From positions 78,052,240-78,116,239 of the forward strand of contig NC_061122.1 of NCBI RefSeq assembly GCF_002878395.1: a stretch of DNA of 64,000 nucleotides, read 5' to 3'. The stretch's first letter is position 1, and each line of letters opens with the position of its first letter. The DNA is from Capsicum annuum. Lineage: Eukaryota > Streptophyta > Magnoliopsida > Solanales > Solanaceae. Below, in pieces: positions 12,898 through 25,071 of the stretch. The position numbers were made by a program, and so were the translations under genes. The notes beneath the pieces are model-generated. The model saw only the letters and a program-made list of their open reading frames with translations. It was not told the origin of the DNA and searched no databases.

Positions 12898-13011
12898 GGT
12901 GGTATCATAGGGGTATAAGCCTATTATGGGTCGATCCCTATTTATGTGTTTATGGGTGGTATCCCAGGGGCATAAGCCTATAATGGGTCGATTCCAGTTG
13001 ATATGTACTGA
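12898..13011 (+). repeat. Two tandem copies of a 57-bp unit ('ggtggtatc...gggtcgat')
   Basis: Copies start at 12898 and 12955. The same motif is present in about three copies in LTR R at 21530-21690, so it is an old feature of this LTR family. Confidence 0.88.
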
Positions 13012-15220
13012 AGGTAGCCTAATGGTCACAGTACAGTACAGTAATGATTACAAAATGATAAGAACGAAGGTAAAGTGATTGAATAAATACAATGTACAGG
13101 TCGTCACAAGTTCTAGTAAGTGTGGTCCACTCCTATTATGATTTATTCACTTGTTTCTGATTTCTATTGAGCTCCTATATCATATGTGATTATCTACATC
13201 TTTACATACTCACTACATATTTTGTACTGACGTCCCCTACGGGGAACCTGCATTTCATGCTCAGGCATAGGTACCTCATCTCCTACATTGCACAAGTAGG
13301 AGCCAGGATATCCAGCTACTTTTGGTGAGCTCCATTTTGCTTCGGGGCTTTCCGTGTCATATACAATCACTTTTGGTATTGTATAGAAGTTAGTTATATG
13401 GAGGGATGTGTCCCGACCTTAGTTAAACTCCGTGTATTGTCTAGAGGTTTTGTAGACCTAATGTACAGTCAAGGTGGTGTTTTGTTAATAGACGTGATGG
13501 CTCCAACGGCCAAGTGTTGTATATACATATATATGTGTGCTCGAGCTTATACAGGTGATTATTTCCTTTTATATGCGACATGATGCTATCCGAATTTTGA
13601 GTTATCATAGAGGTATGCATGGGATGTATAAAGTTATGAGTTGGTTCTCCCGAGCCTCCTCGGTTATGAGTGCCAGTCTTCCCCAATAGGATTTTAGACG
13701 TGACATGATCACTAAATGAAACTCGACCTCGAGCCCAATCATAATCATCATAAACTCGGTCTCAGGCCCAACCTATGGTGATACGTAATTTTGGGGTAAA
13801 AAACTATAGTGACTTACCCACTCGGTGCTAAGTACTACTCCCTTTAGATTATCTGTGCTCATCTCATAAAAATCCACTTTTAGAATAATCTCATGGTTCA
13901 CCACAAGCCCAATAATCAAATCGATAATCTCATATGATGAAGTAGATTTCAAAGCTTTCGGACCATTAGGTCAATTCATTTCTCAATTATCTCAAAATAC
14001 TTAAATCATGGGTTCGTATAGCACAAGAGTTCATAATTTCACAAGTCTCAAATAGGGTTTACTAACCCATAGTTCAATCTCAAGTTAAAGCTCATCAAAA
14101 GCAAAATATATAGCATATAGATTCATAAATCATGTGGAAATCTGGGAATTTCAGCAATTTATCTCAATAAAGTCATATGCTTCAATTTCTTAACATTGCA
14201 AATATTAGCTTCTCAAGGAGTAAAACATGGGGTTTATACCCAGCTTTAAATTCTCAATAAAACATGCAGAAATCATGCCATTTGACACTTAATTCATGGG
14301 AAATATCAAGATAATGCATTTAATAATAATGGGTGAAAAAACCCAATTCAAATTCATGTAAAAACCTCATAGATTTTAGGCAATTCATGATGTAAATAAT
14401 CCTTTTGGGTACAAGGGTGAAGGGTTTACCCTTGTTCAAAAGCCTACATACCTTGAATTAGAAGCTTTGGATGAACTCTTACTTTTGGAACTCTATTCGT
14501 GCTCTTGAATGAGGCTTCTTGAGGCCCTTAACTTAGGACCCTTGAATCTTGACTCAATTTAGAAAATCCATGGTGGATTATTGAGATTTTTGGAATATGT
14601 TTTGGACACATAGGGTTTTTTATGAGAGAAAACTTGAGAAAAACCTCACAGGATGCTTGCAAATGACTTTGATTTGGTGTTTTCAAGGTTTTATAGGCTT
14701 GGAAAAAGACTAAAATAGCCCTTTTAACATTTGTACGAAGCTGGAAAAATTAAACTGGGAACCTGATTTAAGGGGTCACCGCGACGTGCCACTTATCGTG
14801 GTGACTTACTGGAAATTGACAATTGATAAACTGGGAGTCACCGCGATGCGGAGCCATCATATTTTCCCACTGGTTGGGACCTGGAACCTCAGTGCAACAC
14901 GCCAATATTGCGTAGTTCCACTGGAATTTTACAATTGTCAAATCGACTCTCTCCACGACGCGCCAAGCACTAAAATGACAAAGTTTTATGACTAGGTCTT
15001 AAATTAGCCATAACTTCTTACTCGGGAATCAGATTTTGGCAAATCTTATATCGACGAAAAGCTTATCAAGTTTACCATGTGATAAAGATTCAAAATTAGG
15101 GAAATTCTATATGATTAACACAATAATCATTAGGAGTCACTCCTACATATTTTAGGGCCAGAATTACACTTCATTCAACATGCTCTAAGGCTCAACGAGG
15201 GAACTTTGCGGGGTCTTACA

Positions 15221-16380
15221 AAACTTCTGTCGATTCATGTATTAATCCATAAATCTCCATATGTGTTATATTTTTAAGATAAAATGATTAGTAAGTTTTA
15301 GTTCCTCCCAAGATGATGCTCTCATAATTACTATTAGTAATTTCAGAAGTCATACAAGGCGCTTGAGAGGAGCTCACTAATGTGTTCCAAGTTCCACAAA
15401 GTTGAAAGTTATGTTCTCATCCTTATGATTTTTCAGTTGAGACAGAATAAGATATGTATTCTAATTCCTCACTAATCCTTCTATATAGTTAGCACTTATG
15501 AGAGGAGATAGTATAAACCTGGAGTGCTAAGTAGTAGAACCTTTTTATAATTGGAAGCATGGGTATAAAAGTATAGTGGCAACAAAAGGTGGTGATGGAA
15601 ATTGATCGAATGTACATAGATGAACTTTTACATATGATCGAGTTAGTAGTGAGGTGATATGTCTTTGTGTTTTAGTTTAGTGAAAAGTAGAGAAATGGTT
15701 ACTGTTAGGGCGAATTGTTGTTTGCTTAAAGTTGGAAAGGAGTTATTGATGATATTTTTTATGTTATAAAGGTGTAGGATATTAATGAAGTATTCTGTAG
15801 TTGATTATTGTTGATTTAGACTTCTATTGAGATTGCAAAAAAAGGGAGTTTAGTTGAAACTTATAGAGCTATGAAAGTAATTTAGGTGGATAGATGGGCA
15901 AATAGTCGTAATGTGTAGAAGGAGAATGTGCTAATGGATTTTAATAAGGTATATATAGGATTGTGATCGATTATATTTGTTATGGGGTTCTAGTGGACTA
16001 GTTTTTCTTGATGTCTTGTTTTATATCTTCTAAGTGATAATACTATGTGAGGTTGGGTTGTTAATCATGCCTAGCCATAGACACTAAGTTTGAATAGTGG
16101 ATGTTCATCGAGGTGGAAATAATGATTGCATAGTTAGTGATGCTAGTTATATGGAAGTGATCTAGTAGCCTTGAACAGTGTAGGCAAGAGTTAAAGTTTA
16201 GTTATTCGTAATTTGGTATAATGTTGTAAGTATGATATAAAGGTGTGCCCAAGGTGATATGGGGTTGCATTATTTTCTAAGGTTATGAAGTGTCCTGTGT
16301 GGTTAGTAGTACCCTAGAGTTGTACCTAGACTAAGGCTTTAGAATCCAAATTCAAGACTCTATGTATGCCTAGCCAAGTC
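15221..16380 (+). other. Degenerate continuation of element O
   Basis: By position this is the sequence of element O that resumes after T1 ('aaacttctgtcgattcatg' onward). I see no frame longer than background and no recognisable gag or pol motif. It is purine- and T-rich on the + strand, like decayed retroelement coding sequence. Confidence 0.4.
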
Positions 16381-18480
16381 CTAAAGGAGAAACAACTATT
16401 GAACCTAAGGAAATCAAGGTAGAAATCTCCCTAAAGCCCCCCTAATTGGCTAAAATAATTGGGAATTGACAATAAGAGTATCAACACCATAAAAACCTTC
16501 TAATAATTATAATATCAACATATTGTTATCATAAAAAAGCAAAGTCTAAAGAAAGGTAAACCTAGTGTACTAGGATGCTTTCGACAACACTCGAAATCCA
16601 CTAAATCAGAGGTTTTCTCTTTTGAGAAGCCTCCGACCACTAGCATTCTATCAAAATAAAAATCTATTTCATGTAAAGAATAACGATAACCATAATACAA
16701 ATTTATGCTTTGACTTAGAAATTGGGCTAGAAATTGAATATGGGACCCACCAACTGAATTGAGAATTAAGTTTGTCATTAGGCCCTCGTCAGCGTGAGGA
16801 TCACTTCATTCAAAAATGATAATAATCAAAACTTAAAGTAGCCCAAAACAATCAAGATAAGAAGAGAAATTGAGAACACTAGTATTTAAGATTACAATAG
16901 GTTGTGGGCTTACTAGTTTAAGATGAGAAAATGATCAAGGCATGAGAATCTGATGCCCCCAAGATTTAAATTGATAATTTGCACTGATTTATAAGCTGTA
17001 AAGGTGATTTAAGAGAGTATTTTACACTTATAAATGGACTTGGGGTTAGATGTGAAATAATATATACAACATAAAGTGGTAGCCGCTTAAGCGACCATCA
17101 CTTAAGTGGCCAATGAAAACTTAAGCGACCCTTAGTAGGTAGCAAACCACCATTTAAGACCCACCCAGCTGCATAGTGCTATACTTTGGGCAACAAAAAA
17201 TTTATATGTCCAACTGGACTCTAATCGAGTGCTCGTAATTTATTGGAACCTATGCATGCAAATGAACTGTGCTACTCTACCAAAATTTATCATGCTAGAC
17301 TAAATAGAACCATAAAAATTTCCAATAGAGGTTATTTTGATAAAAAAAAATGGTACACCCTATTTTCCATTATATCGATTTGAAATTAATAACCCAAAAT
17401 AAGCTTGGAAACCATAGGACTTGAACCAAAGGTTCCCCTAGCCTAAAATCCATCTTCATGAGCTAACAAATCTGTCAGAATTTTCATTCAAGGCAATTTA
17501 CCTGAAGATTCTACTTGAGACCATTTCCTCAACTTTGGAAACTCTAAAAATATAAATTACTATATAAACCAAACCAACTTCCCATAAACTAAACTATTAA
17601 TCCCGCAAGTCATACATGAACTGGGCAACTATAGGAAAACTCTAAACACAAAAATAATGCATAAAAAGCAGAAAATGACTTGGAGGGCCATCACAATTTG
17701 CATCATGACTTATTAGATTCTTAACCCTATATAAACCCCTAATTCTTCATTATATCGGATAGGGTTTTTACACTTCAAAGGGGGGAAATCCTCTTCTTCC
17801 TTCTATGTTTTGGAGTTTCTTTCTCTAATTCTAAAGGAACTAGGGATTTTAGTAAGCATTTTTATATAGCAAAATACCTAAAAGTAATGAATTTTCTAAA
17901 TGAGAACCCCAAGTAAGGGATTTTTCCAAATATTGGTGTTGTCACAGTGTTATACTCCAGTTTGGTGAAGCATCATAGTGTCAGCAAGATGCTCTAAAAT
18001 AGGTAAATTCATCTATTCAATTTACATTCATTTACATTCTATATAGTGTGATTAGTGAATACATATTTGTATGAAATTTTTATTATTATTGAGAGGAATT
18101 TAGATTGAGTATTCAAATTAGTGTATTGCAGATTTTTATTGTTTTCCATTAATAAGTATTAAGTTTGTATATCTAAGATATTTACTTTGTTGATGCTTAT
18201 CGAATGATTTTATTAATTTGTTTTTTTATCTGTTTGTGTTCAAGAAATAAATAGGTTGCTTCTATATCTTATGATAGTCAAAGATTAGGTGTCTTCTTGA
18301 GAACACTCTTAGTTCATTATACTAAGTAGGATTCTTAAGAAAAGACGGAATTTTTAGGACCATTCTCCAGTCTTCCTCAAGGTCATAGCTAAGGAATTGA
18401 ATAAACCTTCATAATAGCCTTTTTCCATAGATTTTGCCGCTCTTCTTTTTAAAACTCAAAATCATGATTTTTTTTTGTTG
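16381..18480 (+). other. Unassigned LTR-like sequence with a repeat cluster and TATA box
   Basis: No coding sequence is recognisable. At 17077-17168 there is a cluster of 'cttaagcgacc'/'cttaagtgg' words like the 'ctttagcggtc' cluster in the G LTR (54940-55190). A TATA-like ctatataaac lies at 17728-17737, followed by 'ttctttctctaattc', as in a transcribed leader. This suggests an old + strand LTR. The ends could not be set. Confidence 0.4.
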
Positions 18481-18942
18481 ATTTTTGGTGGGTTTCCCTC
18501 TTTGCTTCCTCATTATGGAGATCTTGAGGCAGGGGAGGTGTCTTAAATCTCGATCGGTTTGGATTAGCTATATCCCAATCTTTATCTATGGAGGGTGTTG
18601 CTCTACCTCTCTCTCTTCCCCTACTCTATCCTCTACTATCCTCTACCTCTGAACGCGGGTTTTGCTACTAGAACTACCAGTGTAGGAGCTCTGCTCTAGC
18701 TCTTTCAACTCTTATATTTAACTTTTATGAAATAATATATAAAGAGGTCAAATACCAATTTGGGATCACCAGATACCAATTGGAATCATGCTATAAAACA
18801 AAAAAAGAATGAAAATGATATTTTATTAAAGTCCTATAGCCTCTCAAAGAGAAGTACAAACGTCTTTGTACAACTCTGCAAGAATCCACTAGACGTATTT
18901 TGAATAACCCGAACAACAAAAATTGGGATCTAATACCAACAT
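18481..18942 (-). mobile_element. M: leader and gag start of a minus-strand gypsy element, truncated
   Basis: On the minus strand the sequence from 18938 reads TGGTATTAGATC (a primer-site match with changes), then 'gtctagtggattcttgcaga' and 'tttgagaggctatagg', the usual chromovirus leader. Near 18700-18590 follow Arg/Gly-rich codons (GRGRERGR type) like a gag N-terminus. Further coding sequence is not recognisable below about 18480. Confidence 0.6.
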
Positions 18943-19155
18943 TTTCATTACCCAACATCTATCATAAGTGGTATCTACACCAACCCCAATGGGAGAACCA
19001 TGTAAACCCAAATTCCCAATATAAATAATTAATACTTTTTAAATAAGAAATGAGAAATTCTATTTTAAACAAATAATTTGAATATTTCTAATAATGTGGA
19101 ATAATCAAAAGACTAAAATTCTCCTCGAAAATCAAAATCATTGTACTAAAACACC
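18943..19155 (-). repeat. 3' end of the 5' LTR of M
   Basis: This is the sequence upstream (minus sense) of the M primer site, rich in 'cccaatgggagaacc'-type text. It is cut at 19155 by LTR R. Confidence 0.5.
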
Positions 19156-19518
19156 TATAACACCCTAAACCTTTCAACATATGTACTATAATACCCTATA
19201 TTCTATGTATATTGGTTCCCTTTTTATGGAGCTTTAGGTGCCATGGTATAGGTAAGGGATCACCTTTATTAAGTGATTAATAATGGTTTAAACTTTATTT
19301 GAAGGTTACTATAATGCCCCATACGTTTCAGCATGTGTTTGGCCAAGTCAACCTCAACGGAATTATTTAAATGTGAGAAAGAAAGGTGGTATTCTATTTT
19401 AAGGTTAAAAGTGGTCAATTAATATGTAAGTGTTAAGTTATTGTAAAAGATTTAATATTTAGAATATGGAATAAAATAAGGGAGCTACTAGCTTGACTTA
19501 ATTAAGCTAGTAAGAAAC

Positions 19519-19539
19519 AAGTAGGTGTATAACCTACTT
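19519..19539. repeat. Hairpin, 8-bp stem
   Basis: aagtaggt gtata acctactt is a perfect inverted repeat inside LTR R. A second, longer version lies at 19739-19763. Confidence 0.85.
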
Positions 19540-19738
19540 AAGTTAAAGGATTGAGTTTAAAAAAAATAGATCGCGTACTTAGTCTAATGTATAATATTTA
19601 GGCCTATATTAAGTGATTAATTTAAGTCCCATATTAAGTGAATAAAAAAAAGAAAAGATAGGGATGGGCAACCCAAAATACCAATCGGCCCAAGGCCCAG
19701 TATGGTTAAGCCCACAAAAGGGATAAGCTTAAAATAAA

Positions 19739-19763
19739 CCAAGTAGGTGCATAACCTACTTGG
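19739..19763. repeat. Hairpin, 10-bp stem
   Basis: ccaagtaggt gcata acctacttgg is a perfect 10-bp inverted repeat with a 5-base loop, about 220 bases after the related hairpin at 19519. Confidence 0.9.
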
Positions 19764-21529
19764 ACTTTTGACTAGCATAAAATGGCCAAGTAGTTACATC
19801 ACCTATGTGACCAAATTGTGTTCTCAAACAAGCAAGAGGAGGTGGCTGAAAAGGGACTCTATAACATCAAGATGAGCTGATTTTTCTTTTTATTTTTCAA
19901 CTTAAAAATATTTAGCCCAATATTAAGTTTCTCTCAAGTTCTCTTTTTGATTCAAATAGACTCCCTAATTTCCTCCTAAGGTTCTTGGAGAAACCCTTCT
20001 TATTTCTACCCAAGGTAAGTGAAAATAATATGAGATTAACATAATTATTATATGGGAGATTAAGAATTCATGGTTAAGATATAGATAGACCCTACTCCAA
20101 GTTTACTAGGAATTTTTCTTATGTATTGGGAGTTTCTCTTTTCTTCTTGAATTTAAGTGTGAAGGTAATTCCAATCTCTTGAAAAAGTACAAGTTGAGAG
20201 AATATATTTCTGAATTAGAGGTAAAGTTACTACCCATTATTTTCCTTCTTTATATACAAATTTAGTGATTAATTCTATTGGTCTTTTTTCTAGAACTTAT
20301 GGGTTGGTTATTGGAATATTTAAGTTCAATATATTCTTATTATGTTACAAGATGTTTGGGGTTATTTTAGGGGTTTATATGTGTATTTTGGGGGACAATT
20401 TTGATCACTTTTTAAAGGCGTAGGGATAGTGTGCTAAAGGATTTCGTGGTGATACTAACTTAATTGGGGTTATGAGAGCTTATTTCCTGGCATACTTTAT
20501 TGTACTCTTTGTATGTGTGTTGAAGCCTGAGAAGTATCAGGGAATCTTTAAAGAAAATCATATAATATAAAGATGTTTTTATACAAAAAAGAGGTATAAG
20601 GAACATACTTGACTTGAGGAATTAGGGGCTACTTCTCAGTTGGTATTTTTGTGAGATCACGTAGCCCAAATTAATTTTATCTAATAATACTAGTTTTACC
20701 ACTCATTGCATTATACAATAATAATCTAAAGGGGGAAGGTTTAAGTTGTAATACTTGTGTTGTAAAACAAGTTATTTAAGGCTATTTGATTTCACATAAT
20801 TTGGCATGAAATCATATTGTTGAGTTACAAACAACAAGGTGATATTTATAAGTGATCCTCATGTTAAAATATACATACTCATGATAAACAATCTCCAATG
20901 TAGTTAATTATCTTTTTAATGTTTCCCATGGTCTTAGAAATGTGTCAGTGTACTTTTGTGTGTGTTTATTATCCAATATCAATGTGTTTATACTATTGAG
21001 TACTAGCATGACAAAATTACTCTACCTAGCAAGTTTCATGAATCATGCTCTAATTCAAATAAGGTTTATTCAGTCAAAAGACCCTACATTACACTCTTTA
21101 CATGTGTTCAATGTACAATAAACATTGTTTCTGTTATACGTTTATATGTCCTTACGTGGAATGCGCGCTCATCCCTAATCAAGATCTCCCCATATGCCTT
21201 ATAATTTCACAGGTTCATGCATCCTTTCATTTTACATCATCTACTAATTCTTTAGCTATTAGATCATCTTCTAAAGTCCTTACATCTTAATTAGAGAGGT
21301 TACATGTTTCCAATTGATATGAACATCGCTTCCATTTAACAAGTCTAAAAGTTTATTGTGTCATATAAGTTACTAAGTATCACATTATTAGAACATTTGG
21401 TTCCAATGTCATGGTTACTTCCGCAAGTATATTGTTCATATGTCTATATTCCAATGCTCAAAAATATTATGACCACCAAAAAAACTTCTCCAAAATTAAA
21501 GAAACAAGGTAATACAAATATATATGATT

Positions 21530-21690
21530 TTAGGTGGTATCCCAGGGGAAATGGACTAGCATGGGTCAATCTCAAATTAATGTATTTATGGGTGATATAC
21601 CAGGGGGAAAAATATAGCATGAGTCAATACCAATTTTAATGTTAATTGGTTTTATCCGAGGGGTAAAACCTAGCATGGGTTGATCCCAAA
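21530..21690 (+). repeat. About three degenerate tandem copies of a 'ggtatcccaggggaaa' unit
   Basis: Copies begin near 21534, 21590 and 21648. Each has a 'cagggg/gagggg' run followed by 'tagcatgggtcaatc'-like text. They match the 57-bp units at 12898-13011. Confidence 0.8.
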
Positions 21691-22086
21691 TTATTTGCTT
21701 AGAAGGACAACATCCTGCGTGTTAAAATACATAGCAAGTCATCCTCTAATACCATTTATTAGCTCATCATTTGTATCAAATTCCTTACAAAGTTCTAAAG
21801 AAAAGAAGATCAAAGTAAAAAAAATAATTTAATGTACATGATTCTAGATGCACAAGAAAATGTGGTCATTTTTCCTTATCTATGTTATTTGTAATAGATT
21901 TTATTTGAGACTTGTTTTACATATGCTTACTTTATGCCTTTCATATTCATTAAATTCTTTTTTAGTGATATCCCTCAAGGCGGATACTATGTTTCAGGTC
22001 CTAGGTTTAGGTATACTAGCTAGTAGATTTCTCTAATAAAAGAACAAGATACTCAATGGGTTTTGGTGAGCTCCAGGTTAATCTGG

Positions 22087-22896
22087 TGATATGTTTCTAA
22101 TCTAGAAACTAGGATCAAAATGTGACATTCAAAAAAAAAAACAAAGTAAACATAGAATGATAGATTCTTTTTTTTAATGAAAGAGGTGGCTTTGATAGAA
22201 GGATAGCTTAGAAAAGAGATAAAAATAGAAGAAAGATTGGGTCAATTGTATCTACAATTGAATTAAGGGAGAATAGAAACCAATAAAATGCACAAGACAT
22301 AATTGAATCAACAAAAGGAAGGCCCAATGATTGATTAAGAGGAGAAAATAACATGAGCAATGTTTGAAAACCACCCTAATCACTCAATCAATAGTATAAC
22401 TATGAACTACTTGATTAAGCTACTGTAATCCTAAAGGTAATCTACCATCGACTATACTCTCAAAGAATTATGTCAATTCTCAAATAAAAAAAGCTACCTA
22501 ATAAAATGATTAAGGAAAGTATTCATAGGATTACCTTTACAAACTTAGCACTTAAAATATAGCCTAAATAAGCTAAACTAAGCCAATGGTTGCATATAAT
22601 ATCGCCCACAGAAAGTGTGCATCTCTGAAGAGATCTTTCTCATCACCAAAGTTGTGTTTCCCTCGCCTGAGTTGACCATCACCAAAGTGTTGGGAAATGT
22701 TCCACAATTTATAATGTTCCCCAAACTTGGCAGAAGGTCCTTTTTCATGGTGTCTTCTTTTAGTTGGACCTACCACATCTTGTAGACCTTTATTTAGGGT
22801 ATTTCAAGCCCTTCCAAGGTCTCTTAATGCATGAGTATGTCTTCTATATCCCATGGTATCAGTGTAGCATGGTTTGAGTAATCCATGCTCATATCA
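22087..22896 (-). repeat. 3' LTR of non-autonomous element L1 (minus strand)
   Basis: On the minus strand it starts TGATATGAGC at 22896 directly after a purine tract and ends in TATCA at 22087. The LTRs of L2a at 42952 and 52745 start TGATACGRGCC and end TATCA as well, and have similar lengths (846 and 837 against 810). A short coding-like stretch (22573-22776, minus) in it resembles the 5' part of the L2a LTR. Confidence 0.78.
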
Positions 22897-22909
22897 CCCC
22901 CCTCTTGAA
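22897..22909 (-). promoter_or_regulatory. Polypurine tract of L1
   Basis: On the minus strand TCAAGAGGGGGG immediately precedes the LTR start. L2a has CAAGAAGGGGAGGA at the same place. Confidence 0.82.
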
Positions 22910-24837
22910 AAGGATCTATCCTCAAATCCAAATCCCAAAACACATGATACAAATAACCATATACATTATCCTCAATGTATATGGGTAAGAACAAGGGTTA
23001 GAAACAATATATCAGTGCCAAGGAGCACAAATTTGACAAACAACCAACTATCCTTTTTATTTAGTAAAAAGAACTCATTAAATAAGGCACAACTATCTTG
23101 CTTATAATAAGTATCCTAAGGTAATAAAAATACAAAGGTCTTAATGGCTTCAATATTCACAAAAGATAAGAACTCATTTATTATTAGGGACATCAAATAC
23201 AACTGGTTAAGCATCTCACGATAAGACAATATAAAAGTTTGTGTAATTAATCAAAAGGTTCCATTTAGGTCAACAAGTTGAAAAAACCACATACCTCTAC
23301 CAAGAAAGAATTGAACTTTCGATTGATCCAGGTACTGGGGATCCTAGGGATGTTGACATGGTCTCCCTGGATCACACTATATTTTATTCATAAGAGGAGC
23401 CTTATAAAGATCATATTGATTTTTAGCAAAGAAAGACATGATTAACCGAGGCTGTTCAAAAATGCATAGGCCAACTAAACGACATTTGCATAACAATTAG
23501 GGTTATGGATTTTTCAGTTCAACAAAGGTTGTATGGGATCCATAGTTAGATAAAAATAATTTGTTTAATTTAACACACTGCCAATCAAATTTTACCTCTT
23601 ATTTATTGTGTGCTAGGCAACAAATTTTTTACTAGTATAGGGATTATTGTAGGCAAAGAAGTGGTATACAGAGGTACTAATTTCACTAATTTTATTTAGA
23701 ACGTGCCAAAAGATAAGCACTGGTAACTAAGAGAAGGCATTTTAAGCATAAGACAACCCTCTCTATCAAACAAATTGCTAAATAAATTAAGAGCACCAAT
23801 GAATCCATGCTACTAAAATGGTTGATGGATATATTAGGAGTCAACTCACTCCATATCAATTAGTACCCTTAAAGAATTGGGTTCCCTCTTAACATAGTAT
23901 CAAGCACACTTCAAAGAATCTAACCTAATACTCTAATTTGTCTAATCTTGAAGGTGAAAACAAATACAAAATATGTTCTTGGTGAAGCTCATATCAAAAG
24001 AATGCTCATTTCTCCCTTTCTTTGAAGAGCATTCCTTGTCATTGGAGATTTGACCCATATGCACTGCTGGTCTATCAAGTGAATTATACACTCTCTAGAT
24101 GGACTTTCCATTATTGATAAAGGTGCCAATAACCACACCCAAATCTTTCTTGACATTTTGGTCAAGAACCATCAGACAAGTTCTATCCGTTAATTTATTA
24201 CACAGTCAAATAGAAATAAATTACATGTACTTGGGTTAACGAAAACCAATTTATCTGGTTGGCACTCACATCCTCGTACAACATACTCCACTAATAAGCA
24301 TAAGTATTATCATGTGTAAAAAATAGTATAGGAAGGTGTTACACAAATCAACTCCATCTAATGTGTTCTCATGAGCCATTTTATTAATTAATTGAAACCC
24401 ATTAAGGATATGCCTAAGAATGGAATACCAAAAGATGAAAGGGCACATTCATCATATTCCATTTGAATACCATCCTCTCTAATAAACATAATCATCTTTC
24501 AAGAAGATATTTCATCATTAAAAAGTGTGTCATCACAACATATTGGGTTGTTGAACACATGGTACCCTTCAATAGTAGCCACACCTTTATTATCAACTCA
24601 CCCTTAAGGTGAAGATTCCCTATTAGTGGTATGACACCACAATAATCAATTGAATCATAACTCACATTATTCAAGAATCAATTAAGACATCATCTTTATA
24701 AAACAAGGGTAAAGTATTAAATAAGGGGCCATAATTAAAACTAATATCACAATAATAGCCCTTTCTCGAGCTCCTTAGACAAGCAAGAAATTTATTCTAT
24801 CTTCACCAAAGGATAATCCTACTTATAGGATAATGCA
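22910..24837 (-). pseudogene. L1 internal region, 3' half of an unassigned retroelement frame (broken)
   Basis: The minus-strand sequence is open in pieces only. Around 24448-24266 it reads VDLCNTFLYYFLH; L2a reads VDLCDTFLYPLLIHD at 51094 onward, which shows shared ancestry at the protein level. No reverse transcriptase, integrase or RNase H motif is visible. It ends at 24837, where the G LTR was inserted. Confidence 0.6.
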
Positions 24838-25071
24838 TGCAATGATTTGATTATTTGTGATTTTGTGAATTATTCATTTCTATGTGATTGGACATTTTAC
24901 TCCTCCTCGTGGTTGCTTTGTGGTGTTTATAAGAAGGAAAGTTATGCTATCTTTACCCAAAAGATAATCCCTCTTATAGCATAATGCATATAATGACTTA
25001 TTTTTTTGATTTTGTTAATTATTCATTTCTATGTGATTGGCCATTTTACTCCTTCTCGTGATTGATTTTTG
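24797..25071 (+). repeat. Tandem duplication of about 125 bp at 150-bp spacing, across an insertion junction
   Basis: 'ctatcttcaccaaaggataa' (24797) and 'ctatctttacccaaaagata' (24947) start two copies that each run through the end of L1 into the first roughly 85 bases of the G LTR. The duplication therefore happened after G inserted. 24925-24946 is the remainder of the unit. Confidence 0.8.

Larger units (their letters stand above)
10938..13705 (+). mobile_element. Solo LTR, 2768 bp, with perfect TGATC target duplication
   Basis: The empty site is visible in the other T1 LTR (3229 region, 'gtgatcactaaa'). Here TGATC occurs at 10933-10937 and again at 13706-13710, flanking a sequence that starts TATAACACCCCG (TG changed to TA) and ends GTGACA. 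No gag, pol, primer site or second LTR is present, so it is a solo LTR left by LTR-LTR recombination. It holds three tandem repeat blocks, the U3 module (11083-11110 and 11490-11555 at least), and near its end the 'gtacctcatctcc...tttcggggc' type text. It must be younger than T1. Confidence 0.92.
1959..15220 (-). mobile_element. T1: complete Ty3/gypsy chromovirus (Tekay/Del-like), defective
   Basis: The minus-strand element has two LTRs of about 2.7 kb (1959-4615 and 9670-15220, the latter interrupted), a primer site, one gag-pol frame and a purine tract. Flanks are AAATT (1954-1958) and AAACT (15221-15225), a plausible 5-base target duplication with one change. Domain order is gag, protease, reverse transcriptase, RNase H, integrase, chromodomain; integrase after RNase H defines Ty3/gypsy, and the C-terminal chromodomain marks a chromovirus. 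Over a 122-base stretch (2001 onward against 9710 onward) I count 7 LTR mismatches, so the insertion is not recent. It lies in the leader of element O. Confidence 0.9.
9670..15220 (-). repeat. 5' LTR of T1, interrupted by a solo LTR
   Basis: The minus-strand LTR starts TGTAAGACCCC at 15220 and ends GGGTCGTTACA at 9670. Without the insertion at 10938-13705 and its 5-base duplication it is about 2.78 kb, close to the 3' copy (2657). The 3' copy lacks a stretch present here around 14085-14190, which accounts for most of the difference. The U3 module is at 15007-15067. Confidence 0.92.
19156..22086 (+). repeat. LTR R, + strand, interrupted at its 3' end by L1
   Basis: It starts TATAACACCCTAAAC at 19156 (compare TATAACACCCCG at 10938). 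Toward its end it carries the same 'ggtggtatcccaggggaaa' repeats and the 'ttttggtgagctcca' text (22052-22070) found at 12955 and 13321 in the solo LTR. It therefore belongs to a related family. It stops at 22086, where the L1 LTR begins. I could not find its continuation beyond the far end of L1. Confidence 0.68.
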
